NCBI RefSeq assembly: GCF_020379485.1
Contig: NC_063435.1
Location: forward strand, 1,550,001 to 1,614,000
Direction: 5' to 3'
DNA from: Brassica napus
Taxonomy: Eukaryota; Streptophyta; Magnoliopsida; Brassicales; Brassicaceae
DNA length: 64,000 nucleotides
Position numbers and translations under genes: made by a program. Positions 52,927-62,267 of the stretch are shown in pieces; position 1 is the first letter of the stretch; each line of letters opens with the position of its first letter. A model generated the notes under the pieces. It worked only from the letters and a program-made list of their open reading frames with translations. It made no database searches and was not told the origin of the DNA.

Positions 52927-54272
52927 TTAATAGGGTTAAACAGGCCGAACATAATCCATTTTTAATCAATACTAATTAGGGTTTGCGTCTTCTAACCTCG
53001 TTGATCAAGACAAGATATATATAAATGCTACTACAAGACAAGCCGGATCCCGCAGACATTGATCTTATAAGGTTTCTTTCATCTTCTTCGATTTATAGAT
53101 TTTTATGATTGGATTTATTTTATATATTCGTAGTGAGATCTGTTGATGAGCAAATACTGCAACAATATGAAGGAGGAAATATGCATGATTATTGGTATTT
53201 TATAATCTCTGATGATCTAGTCTGTTTTTCCTTCTCTTCTTCGTTCTCTCTTTTATGACTTTTATTTCTGTTGTTTTTCTTATTCGCTGGATTCGAAATA
53301 GATGTGATGAGTAACAATTTGGTCCGTGTTTCAGATTAACCGTGACAGATAATTTCTAACCAAACTCTGATCTATTTTGTTTTCTTTCAAAAGAAAATTT
53401 GATCTTGGCTCTGTGATTATCTGCCTTATTGTCAGTATAATGCGTTGATATTTTTTTTTCTATATCCAAATCATACCATGTAGTTTTTTTTTAATCTTGT
53501 GCTATGATGATCTTTTGAATAAAATTCACATGTCAGACTTCAGAGATTCTTCTAATTAAGAATCCATGAGAATAAATATTCATAATTCTGAGCACAAGTA
53601 TGCTTACTATGCCATTTAATCAACCATTTGAAGTAAGTTAATTTTGGATCCGAAACAAGACATGTGATGGTTAAAATAAAGAGATTTTTCATTTGGGTTC
53701 AATGAGACTAAACAAAGGCTCACTATACTGAGCACGAGTTGTTTTTATATACCCTGAATAAACTATCATTTAAATTACTTAACCGTACAAAATGTAATTT
53801 TAAATTCATAAAGTCACATGGAATAGTGCATTGACTACTGTCATGTAATTTTGTCCCTAGTGACATGGAGATCTATAACTTTAGAGAGAGAAAAGCAATA
53901 ATCCAATAACTGCTAACTACGTCACAAATCAATCAAGAAACAATTATAATGCTAAAAACATCAACTGAATCACTATGCTTAGTTTTGAAACTTCATGACA
54001 AAGAAGAGAAAGCAACGTTGCTGATGTTGTGACATACCTAAACCATAGGGATTATTAATAAGTAAAAGGTCAAGATTTAGTGTGGACAAGAGAAAACAAA
54101 ATTAATAATCGAATTATTCTTCACGGTATTTTCGGCAATTAATAAGGTAAGAAAATTCAAAAGTTCCTCCTATACAGCCATCAACGCATAATCATAATCA
54201 TTAGCACAAACTCACGGTAGAATTTTCATGCCATCAAAGCAATAGGCCCAAAAAAACTCACATGTTTCTCTA

Positions 54273-56027
54273 TTACCTGCATTGCCGTGGTCTGAAATTC
54301 TCATTTGATAACAAATACGTTACGAGTTTCTCAACCCGTTTAGCTCCAGAACCAGGCTTTACAACCGAAGTATCACCAATCTCTGCACACGGGTCGCTCC
54401 CGTTCTCCCTCGTCCCAATACACCAACCACCCGGAGTAACCATCCCTGGACTCCGAGACAAGAGCTCCGAATCGATCTTGTCCAGAACAGGTTCATCTCT
54501 ACGGAACTTTCTAGCGAAAGGCGCGTTACTGTCCACCATCCTATCGAAATCATCGAGCGTGAGATGGTGAGGATGCTGCTTCGGAGGATTGTCCCACGAG
54601 ATGAAATGCAAGTCGCTGTTTACTGTCGTGTTGGTGAACTCTTTCGCGTTGCAGATCACCGTGTGGAAGTAGCCTTCTGGTGAGGAGAGGAAGTTCGCGT
54701 AGTACATTAATACAATGCGAGGTAAATTGTCCCATCCCCATATGAAATAGTCCACAAAAGGCCGAGATAGCATCATCCACGCGGATCCTATTAACCACAC
54801 ATCAAAGAAACATAATAAGATCACACTATTAAGGGATTCATATCTATATTTAGACATTCCCAATATGTTAATCATCCAAAAAGGAAGGGTTTTTTTAAAT
54901 GAGATGACCTGTGAAGAGTTTGAAACAGACATAAAAACAAACATTATAGCTTACTAAGTTTCCTACATTTCAGGAAGACCAACATGGATTCATAAACATT
55001 GGTTCCAAAAAAAAAAGAAAGATTTAAACATATTCCCAATATGGTAAGTACCCAATAATGGAAAGATTATAAGACCTGTAAAGAGTTTAAAAGCAGTAGG
55101 CATGCTTCTCTTCTGTGAAACCCAGAAAACATCAGCTTTCTTTGACATATACAAACCAGGATCTATAATTATCGGCTTTGCTCGATGCGACCTACAAATT
55201 TTCACATAATCTCATTAATTATATCCCGGACCTATGAAAAGGCTCAGACTAATCCTCGAGGAGAGGTGCGTAGTTCAGTTACTCACTCTTTCCACCCAAT
55301 GTTGCTCGTATGATCGATGAAGTTGAGATCCCTAGGCAGATACGAAAACGTATGCAACAGATCTGTATTCCAAAACCCCGAAACGATTCAACAAGAGTCA
55401 TTACAAACACAACGAAGAAGATGAAGTTCGTTTACCATCTTGCGTGACGAGAGGGTAATCAGATGCGCTGAGATTGATGAACCAATCCCAATCCCCACCT
55501 TCCCTAAGCAAAATCGCCGCCGCGTGGAGCGTGTTCGCCACCATAGTCGGCCCACGGTAGGTGACGAAGTTCGCCTTCACGATCATCCTCACGTTCCTGA
55601 ACCTCCCGAAGAGAGTCTGGTTCGCGACGAACGCGCTGAGATCCAGCCGCTCCTCGGCCGAGGACTCGCGATCGAGGTGGACGACGTACTGGTTGTTCGG
55701 GTGGTAGAGCGCCATCAGCGTCCGTTTCAGCATCTGGCCGTCTCCCGAAGAGCCGGAGATCAGGTACGCGAGGCGCGGAGGCGGCGGAGGAGGTGTGACG
55801 GAGACGGATAAGGGATTGATCTTGGACTCGACGAAGACGGAGGATCTGAGGCCGTAGACTGATAACGGAATCAAGCGAGCTTGGCTGGAGGAGGAAGCTA
55901 AGGTTGTTAGGAGGAGGAGGAAGAGAGAGCAGATGGATCCGATTGCTAATGGGAGGATCCATCTCCGGTCTGAGGCTTGTTGCTGGTGACGACGGACTTG
56001 CAGATAACAGCTCTTCAGCTTCTTCAT
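54273..56027 (-). CDS. GLCAT14B: Beta-glucuronosyltransferase GlcAT14B-like (GT14, Core-2/I-branching family)
   Basis: A Golgi type II membrane glycosyltransferase that adds glucuronic acid to beta-galactan side chains of arabinogalactan proteins. Four exons: 55436-56027, 55287-55362, 55076-55191, 54273-54787, total 432 aa, the family's usual length. A short basic cytosolic tail precedes one membrane span at about residues 23-45 (WILPLAIGSICSLFLLLLTTLA), then a Pro-rich stem. The GT14 Branch domain starts at RLAYLISGS and includes YVVHLDRES and WDWFINLSASDYPLVTQD. The C-terminal part has the conserved Cys and NPPKQHP region. Synteny fits At5g15050. The leader may fold against the start codon, and intron 3 carries a decayed copy of the end of exon 3. 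Confidence 0.9.
54841..54920 (-). pseudogene. Decayed partial copy of exon 3 end inside intron 3 of GlcAT14B
   Basis: The stretch at about 54850-54915 resembles 55025-55093, which spans intron 3 start and the end of exon 3. Shared blocks include ATTCCCAATATG, GACCTGT(G/A)AAGAGTTT(G/A)AAA and intermediate bases. It therefore contains a degraded copy of the exon end and its donor, about 175 bp downstream in transcript order. It seems an old local tandem duplication; the copy no longer codes. Confidence 0.6.
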
Positions 56028-56084
56028 CTCTCTCTCTCTCTCAGATCGGTTTGTTCAGTGGTGGTGAGCGAGAGAGAGAGAGAG
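56028..56084 (-). promoter_or_regulatory. Complementary CT/GA tracts abutting the GlcAT14B start codon
   Basis: On the transcript strand a 15-nt CT run (56070-56084) is followed by a 27-nt spacer and a 15-nt GA run (56028-56042) that touches the ATG at 56025-56027. The two runs are perfectly complementary, so a 15-bp leader hairpin next to the start codon is possible. Both could instead be ordinary promoter pyrimidine and purine patches. Confidence 0.5.
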
Positions 56085-57405
56085 TTGGAGTGAAGCTTTG
56101 GGTTTTTTTGCTTAGACTCGCAAAACCGTCGAAATTACGAAATTGAAAAAACAAAAGAGAGCAAAAAGATGAAGAATTTGTGTGTTTTTCTTCGTTTGTT
56201 GGTCTGTTCTTTTTGTATGTTATAGATGTTTGCTTTATTATTATTTTTACAAATATTTAGTAAATATTAGTCTTTGATATATGATATGGTTCTTTTCTAC
56301 AATTTAATATTATTGTTTTTGATTAAAATTTTACTATAAATGATGATATGGGTATGTAAATATCCAATTTTTTTATCAGATTTGTGTCGGTAGGTTTTTG
56401 ATATAAGATCTGGTTCTTGCCTACAATTTAATACTTTTTTACATATATTTTGTATTATGTAAAATATCCAGAGCATATATTTTATAGTTTTAAGTTTATA
56501 TTTTATCTAGATTTTTGTTCCAGTCAAAGTGTTTTCTTAAGAAGTTATTTATTGTTTGAATTATGGTAAATGGTCATTGTTAGTCTTCATTTATTAATTG
56601 TATTTTTGGTAGGTGGATGGATGTTGTTTGATACTGATATAGTATATACACTTTAATGAATGCGTATGTAGCGTATGGAGAGGGTTTAAATTAAAACATT
56701 CAACTACTGTCAAATCTGTTTCAATAAATGTTGATTTAGTCTAAAAGAAATTTGTTCGAGGACTTTTAGTTGACTAATCTGTACTACTGCTAATCCTTCA
56801 CATATTAGGCCTAATGGGCTTATCCATGAAAGCCCATATTGAAAATGTAAGCCCGCGTGTGTAAGATTAAGGCCATATTGGTTTTGTTGGAAGATGGAAC
56901 TGCAGCTGGTTTGTTCACTACCATTTTGATTTTATTCAAGTTGAATACTTCCACATAGCTTTAGTTCATAATATTTAAGATGTTATTCGTATATAATATT
57001 CGAGTACATTCAAATTGACATGGACCAAGTGTAAGCGGCCAAAGAATAAAAAATAAAGTAATGGACTGAAACAAATCAAAACTCCTGTGACGAATCAAAA
57101 TAAAAAGCAGATCTGTAAGAATCTCTCAGAACCAAATCGAATTGAACAGAGTGTTTTAGCAGAGCATTGAGACAAATAATTAGGAAAGAGATTCGTACGG
57201 TTCATCTTCAAGACGATCCTTTTAATAGTTTTTTTTCTTATTTTCTACAAATCCCAACACCGATTAAAACAAAACAACAAATGAAAGATTTTTAAAGCAA
57301 AACCAGGCAAGAGAGATTAGTCCAAAAGATTAGAAGACCGAGAAGATGAAAAAAAAAAACTAAGCTACCCCTCCTCAAGGGCACATTTGGATTCTTGATT
57401 CTTTC
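56085..57405. other. Intergenic region between GlcAT14B and the VDAC gene
   Basis: AT-rich, with four GGCC/GCCCA boxes clustered at 56807-56875 that would suit a promoter, yet no start codon with coding sequence follows. In Arabidopsis I recall three genes in this interval (an LBD gene, VIH2, and a receptor-like kinase). None is present; the box cluster may be a promoter remnant or belong to a non-coding transcript. Confidence 0.5.
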
Positions 57406-58902
57406 TCAAGGCTTGAGAGCAAGAGCAAACCCAACCTTGGCACCCTTCTCAATCGCCCTGGAGTTAACCTCTCCAGAAACGGTGATGAACGACTTTGGAC
57501 GCCACTGGTGCTGGATCAGCGCGTTAGCTACACCATCATTGTTCACGCGTGCCTTCAATGTCGTCAACGGGTCAAGAGCATGCTGAGCACCAACGGTAAT
57601 GGCGTTCTTTTGAGTCGTGAAGCTGTGGGTAACCTCAGCTCCAACCACTGTGTTGCTCAACGGGTTCACAATGTGGTAGTACGATGCATTCAGTTTGTCA
57701 CCCTTGTCATTCCTTACAAAACAAAACACAAAGATCAATCAAAACCCTCAAATAAAACAGCGTGTATGTGGTTTAATAATGGAGGGAACTTACAGAGTAA
57801 GGGCAGCAATCAGATCGTCCTTGGTGAAGCTGAAACCAGCATTGAATTGCTTGAAATCACCAGACTGGGTGTTGAAGGACACATCGGTACCAAGAGCCAA
57901 GACGTTGTTTCCAACCACACCGGAGAAGTTGACAATGGGGCTAGCGGTCAATCCAACACTGGTGCAGATACCAGCATAGTCGTGCAGATACTGGAGCTCA
58001 ACCTGTTTTTAACACAGGAAAAAAGGTTGTTGTTACACAGACTCATACATAGCAAAACTATTTTATAAACCATAGAAGCTATCTTTTATATTACCTTGCC
58101 AGATTTCTGATCAGGCACCTTGGCGCTGACGATTGCCTTCAATCCAGGGGTAGCCTCATCATAGGTAAAGGTGGTCAGCAGCTGAAAAAATATTCACACA
58201 GAGATTGTCAAAATGAATTAAGCAGAAATCAACATGTTTGGGAATGATTAATTTGGTAGAGAGGCAGCAAGTAAGCATACAGAAGAATCAGTGGCGACTT
58301 TGATATCGGCAGTGAAGTTCTTGTTCTTGACTTGGGTAGTTACATCACCAACAAACAAGTCTCCCTTGTTTGTTCCAGTGGTGGTGATTGCCTAAAGATC
58401 ATAACACAGAAAATATATTATAAAATTGATGAATAATGTTCAATCAGTTACAAATCAGTTATATAACTATAAAACAAAGTTTTAATCATCACATCACTAT
58501 GAAGAATCTGATAAGAGAACTTACAACGCCGGTGGAAGAGTAAGTGGTGACGCTGAGCTTCTGGTCTCCTTGGTAGTCCTTGTAGAGAAGATCTGCAATC
58601 GAAGATCACGATTCAGCTACTGTATATAGATAAAACGTTTTCCAGATCCGCAGAGAAGATTCGAATACAGCGCATTATTGATACAAGTCAACGAAACAGA
58701 GAGCATATAATCGACGGAAACGGCTCATAATCCTAAATAGGCGACGATTGATAAACCTAAAGCGATTCAACGAATCTCAACACCACGAGCAAGTCACATT
58801 CACCTCACAAAGAGAAAGGTTAGAGAGAGAGAGATGGAGGAGGCTCGTCGTACCTCTGGCCTTTTTGCCGATTTCGGTGTAGAGTCCTGGACCTTTAACC
58901 AT
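57406..58902 (-). CDS. VDAC3: Mitochondrial voltage-dependent anion channel (VDAC3-type porin)
   Basis: An outer-membrane beta-barrel porin for metabolites and ions. Six exons: 58854-58902, 58525-58592, 58281-58391, 58095-58181, 57794-58002, 57406-57712, total 276 aa, the standard length. The N-terminal helix starts [19 protein letters not shown], diagnostic of plant VDACs. The alternating beta-strand pattern runs to the C-terminal ALALKP. There is no cleavable presequence, as usual for VDAC. The start ATG at 58902 is the only one compatible with the N-helix. Synteny with At5g15090 supports VDAC3 over its paralogues. Confidence 0.95.
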
Positions 58903-59612
58903 GATTGTTTTCTCTGGTACGAGCTGTGCAGAGTACGAGTCAGAGGAGAGGAGAGTGACGATGGTGGTAACTGGTGGTGTGTGTATTTAAGGGGATGAAG
59001 AAAACCCTAAATCCCTTTCTTCTCGTGCTCCTCCTTATCAAGCAAAATATCTTCAGCCGTTGGATCGATATTACTTTGTCTTTTTCTCTTCTTTGACAAC
59101 CGTTAGATTTATTTATTCCCCACTCACCAAGGCATTTTCTTTTTCCCTTTTTTTTTATTTTAATTGGCCTTTTCCATTTTCAATTTGCGTGGGACGCAGG
59201 CGCCGTCTCTATTTCCTTGCTCCCCAAAGTTTTTTAATATAAATAATTTTTGATCTATATATTTATTTAGATTTAACATGTATCAACTTTAGAGTTAGAC
59301 CACCATCTGAAGTGTTATTGAATTCTTGTTTAGATGTTATTCTACATATTTATCTCTGGCCTTTTGATTTTTATTTAGATGATGTTCTTAGATTTGGTTC
59401 AATAAAACATATATGTATTAGCCTAAGAAGATTACTTCCCGAATTTAAATTTAATGTCAGGAGTAAATTATTGAAATTATGTAAAAATGAGAGTATTGGT
59501 TTGACATTAGCTTTTATCAATCAACATCTCAGAAATCCCATGACTAAAATGTGATGTAACTTGAATATATCTACCAAAATAAAAGTTCTAATTATTAACA
59601 TGCATGTCATAT
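58903..59612. other. VDAC promoter and PIN8 3' region
   Basis: About 700 bp: the VDAC promoter and leader at the left, AT-rich sequence to the PIN8 stop at the right. The open frame at 59312-59554 is not protein-like. Confidence 0.5.
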
Positions 59613-60221
59613 TCATAGGTCCAGTACAAAATAATATGCCAAAGTTATTGGTACGAAAACTAGCATTCCAAATATCACCCTGCAAAAGCAACACCAGAAA
59701 ATTAAATTTCAGAAATGGATTTTTTCAAAAATTAAACAACAATTTATTTACCCCGTACTAACGATCTCTGGATTAACATTATACTCTTTTGCAAAAACAA
59801 ATGGCACGATCCCTTGTGGCAATGTAGCCTGCAACACAATCAATCAATCAGGAAGGATTTTAACTATTGCTTTCAAACAAATTTATAACAGGCTTTTAAC
59901 TAATGCATTACTAACTTCAAATTGTTTACCTGTAATATTGTGACTCTGAAAAGAGTACCTCGTAATCTGATACAAAATGCAGAAGCAATCATAAGAGCAG
60001 GTCCTAATATAAACTTGAGAATCATTGTTATAATCGACATTTTTGTTCCACATGCTATGATACTACTTTGTGATGCCATGAAAAGACCTGTTTATCAAAA
60101 CATCCACAAGAAGCCAATATTATGCATATAATAACAAGTCCAAAAGTCCATTTTATGAGGGTTCTTAGCAAGTAAATATCCATTTAAGTATGTGTTAAGA
60201 ACATCAAACATGTAAAAGAAC

Positions 60222-60392
60222 CAGGGGCGAAGCCACCGTATACCTTGTGAGAGTAAACATGTAAAATTAGTTTGAATAGATGGCAAAACATAGAGTGTGC
60301 ACCCATAATAACCCAAGTTCGATTTTTAAATATGTCTTTTATTCTTTTATCATCATAAGTGCAACCAGACAAAACTTCTAGCTTCGCCCCTG
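60222..60392. mobile_element. hAT-like MITE in PIN8 intron 3
   Basis: A perfect 12-bp inverted repeat: CAGGGGCGAAGC at 60222-60233 and GCTTCGCCCCTG at 60381-60392, 171 bp overall. CAGGGG ends are typical of hAT MITEs. The flanking octamers AAAAGAAC and AAAATACT agree only in part, so the target duplication has decayed or is absent. Splice sites are unaffected. Confidence 0.68.
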
Positions 60393-61770
60393 AAAATACT
60401 TTATGAATTGCCACTTTGTCCAAACAATCCTTCTATCCCATTTTATTTATGATATCAATTAAATAATCATGGTGTTCCTAAATTAATCTTTGTTCTTAGA
60501 TTAATTTTTCCATTTTTACATCTCTTGCACTAAATAAAGCTCCAGTATCATATTTTGCTTAATCTAGCATCAATCTTAGGTCTTATGAGCTTGAAATCTA
60601 TACTTGTTTTGAAACTTCCACCATGTTTCATATTAAATATTGTGGTATCAGATGTGAAATTTCTTTACATAAATATATATATAGATTACCTAAGCTGAAC
60701 ATGGCCATTCCTAAGCCTCCATCAGATATCAAATGTATCGATTTGTCAATCATCTCAGGCAATTTCCACCCCAACCTATTAGAAATTAAATAAATAAATG
60801 AGTCACATTTGATGTTGTAAACTATTTTTAAGAAAATCTGAAAATGTGGAATATGACTAATTTATCCCATTTAGATAAGAAAATAAATTTGCATATGCGT
60901 AAATAATCAAACAGAAAGATTAAAATAGAAGAACTACTAAATTATCGCTTTCTTTTTGAAAAGAGAAAAAAAATGTTTAGACATGTAAGATGGTAAAGAA
61001 GAACTACTAGATCATTGATGTGTGAGTTGATTTAGATAAATAATATTAAATTTTCACCTGAAATGTAAAGTAGCCCAGATTAATCCAATCATTGCTGCGT
61101 ATGTATTAGGATTAACTATGAACTTTCTCCAAGCCTTCAGTATTATCTTCCCAGTTCCAGAAGATCTTGTTCTCACTATTGCTTCTTCTTCTATTGGCTC
61201 TTGCTCTATATCAGTTTCTTCATTGTCATTGACTTGTTTAACAAGAATCACATATTTAATTAGGGTAATTATTAAAGGAAGTTCTCTATTGAAAAGACAA
61301 AAATAGAAAGAAAAAAATAAACAGTTACCTCTATGTTCTATGGAAGCTCCGGAAGATTGTAAGTCCCACGTGGCATTAATCTCGAATAAGAAGAGCAAGA
61401 TGTTGGACCAAATCAAGCACTGCAACACAACAATCTGCACCAAGATGTTTTTTGCTGCATCTCCATCGATGGCACTTAAGATAGGGATTCCAATAATGAG
61501 AGTGTTTGGAAACACGGTTACAGATAATCCAGTTATGATCCAACCCAATTTTCCTCCTGTTCCTCCCTTTGGATGCCAGAATCTTATAACTACGGCCAAT
61601 ACAACGGCGGCTAAAATTTTCTGGAGAATGTCTGAGAGAATGAGTCTAAGGCTCATTGTAAAAGGATTGTTTTGGGAGATTACTTGGAAAGAAAGCAAAG
61701 GGATTGAAAATTTAGCGATGAATTTGTTGATGCCTACGCATTGTTCCAGTGAAAAGAGATTAAGATGTTT

Positions 61771-62199
61771 CGTAGAGAGGTAACCTTTTTTTTTTTGTCA
61801 AATAAGAGCTTCCATTTACTTAAATCAAATCCATATTACATAACTAAACGAGCAAGGCTTGCTCTTGCCAAAGAGTCTGCCTTAGAATTTTCTAAACGAG
61901 GCACAAAAGAGTAAGATAATGGACAGAAGAGAGTGGCAAGGTTCCTTATATCAGTAAGGATACCTGCGATCTCATTCAAATCCCGCCCTTCACAAAGGGT
62001 AGAGATGAGGACCTGAGAGTCCGAGTAAATGTGGAGACAGGGAAGGCAAAGGTCTTTGGCCTGGTTGATTGCATCTCGCATAGCTAGTGCTTCTGCTATA
62101 AGCGCTGAGCCTACAAATCTTCTGTTGGACGTACCGCGACACAGAACTGCGCCCTCTTCATTCTTGATAATCCAGCCCATTCCCGTAGAGAGGTAACCT
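61771..62199 (-). mobile_element. 5'-truncated LINE fragment in PIN8 exon 1
   Basis: The body at 61787-62183 reads on the minus strand as the last 397 bp of a LINE: an RNase H-like domain (GMGWIIKNEEGAVL, SALIAEALAMRDAI, YSDSQVLISTL, KADSLARASL), stop, 3' UTR ending TTGAC and poly(A). It is flanked by an identical 16-bp repeat (61771-61786 and 62184-62199; CGTAGAGAGGTAACCT on the plus strand). Active-site Glu, Asp and Asp remain, but the first Asp strand is lost by truncation. It has the same orientation as PIN8, creating a fused frame that begins with 28 PIN8 residues. Confidence 0.92.
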
Positions 62200-62267
62200 A
62201 AGATCATTGAAACATAGAGAGGAACAGTTGCTGAAAAAACATTGTAGACATCAAGCCAAGAGACCAT

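Larger units (their letters stand above)
52388..54272. other. Region between SNL2 and GlcAT14B
   Basis: Left end: SNL2 5' leader and promoter, with CT/TTC repeats and TGGGC boxes. Beyond about 53000 it is AT-rich with no convincing gene. An ATG at 53026 opens a short frame (MLLQDKPDPADIDLIR) after a TATA-like ATATATAAAT. I recall small PAH2-type genes beside SNL2 in Arabidopsis, but nothing here resembles them clearly. The right end holds the GlcAT14B 3' UTR. Confidence 0.45.
59613..62267 (-). pseudogene. PIN8: PIN8-type auxin carrier with exon 1 interrupted by a LINE fragment
   Basis: A short PIN auxin transporter, in Arabidopsis the pollen- and ER-located PIN8 (At5g15100). Exons: 1 at 61329-62267 (interrupted), 61058-61232, 60690-60775, 59930-60087, 59752-59828, 59613-59679. 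Exon 1 starts MVSWLDVYNVFSATVPLYVSMILGYL and resumes after the insertion with family sequence (FWHPKGGTGGKLGWIITGLSV, ILSAIDGDAAKNILVQIVVLQ). Later exons carry LPEMIDKSIHLISDGGLGMAMFSLG and [23 protein letters not shown], and the product ends LAYYFVLDL. The hydrophilic loop is short, as in PIN8. The insertion adds 413 bp, and translation stops within the LINE after about 143 residues. Leaving it aside, all remaining exons join in frame (362 codons) without other damage, so the break looks recent. Confidence 0.88.

Noticed and set aside
53026..53080. Possible start of a small gene (MLLQDKPDPADIDLIR)
   Set aside because: No continuing exon with protein-like sequence could be found downstream.
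59959..60087. Alternative end of PIN8 exon 4 at the GAG|GTACTC site
   Set aside because: Reading on to 59930 adds conserved family residues (GTLFRVTILQ) and gives the correct phase for the next exon.
60922..61015. Direct repeat AGAAGAACTACTA(A/G)AT around about 55 bp
   Set aside because: It looks like another insertion scar, but the A run is internal rather than at the end, so it does not fit the retro-tail pattern.
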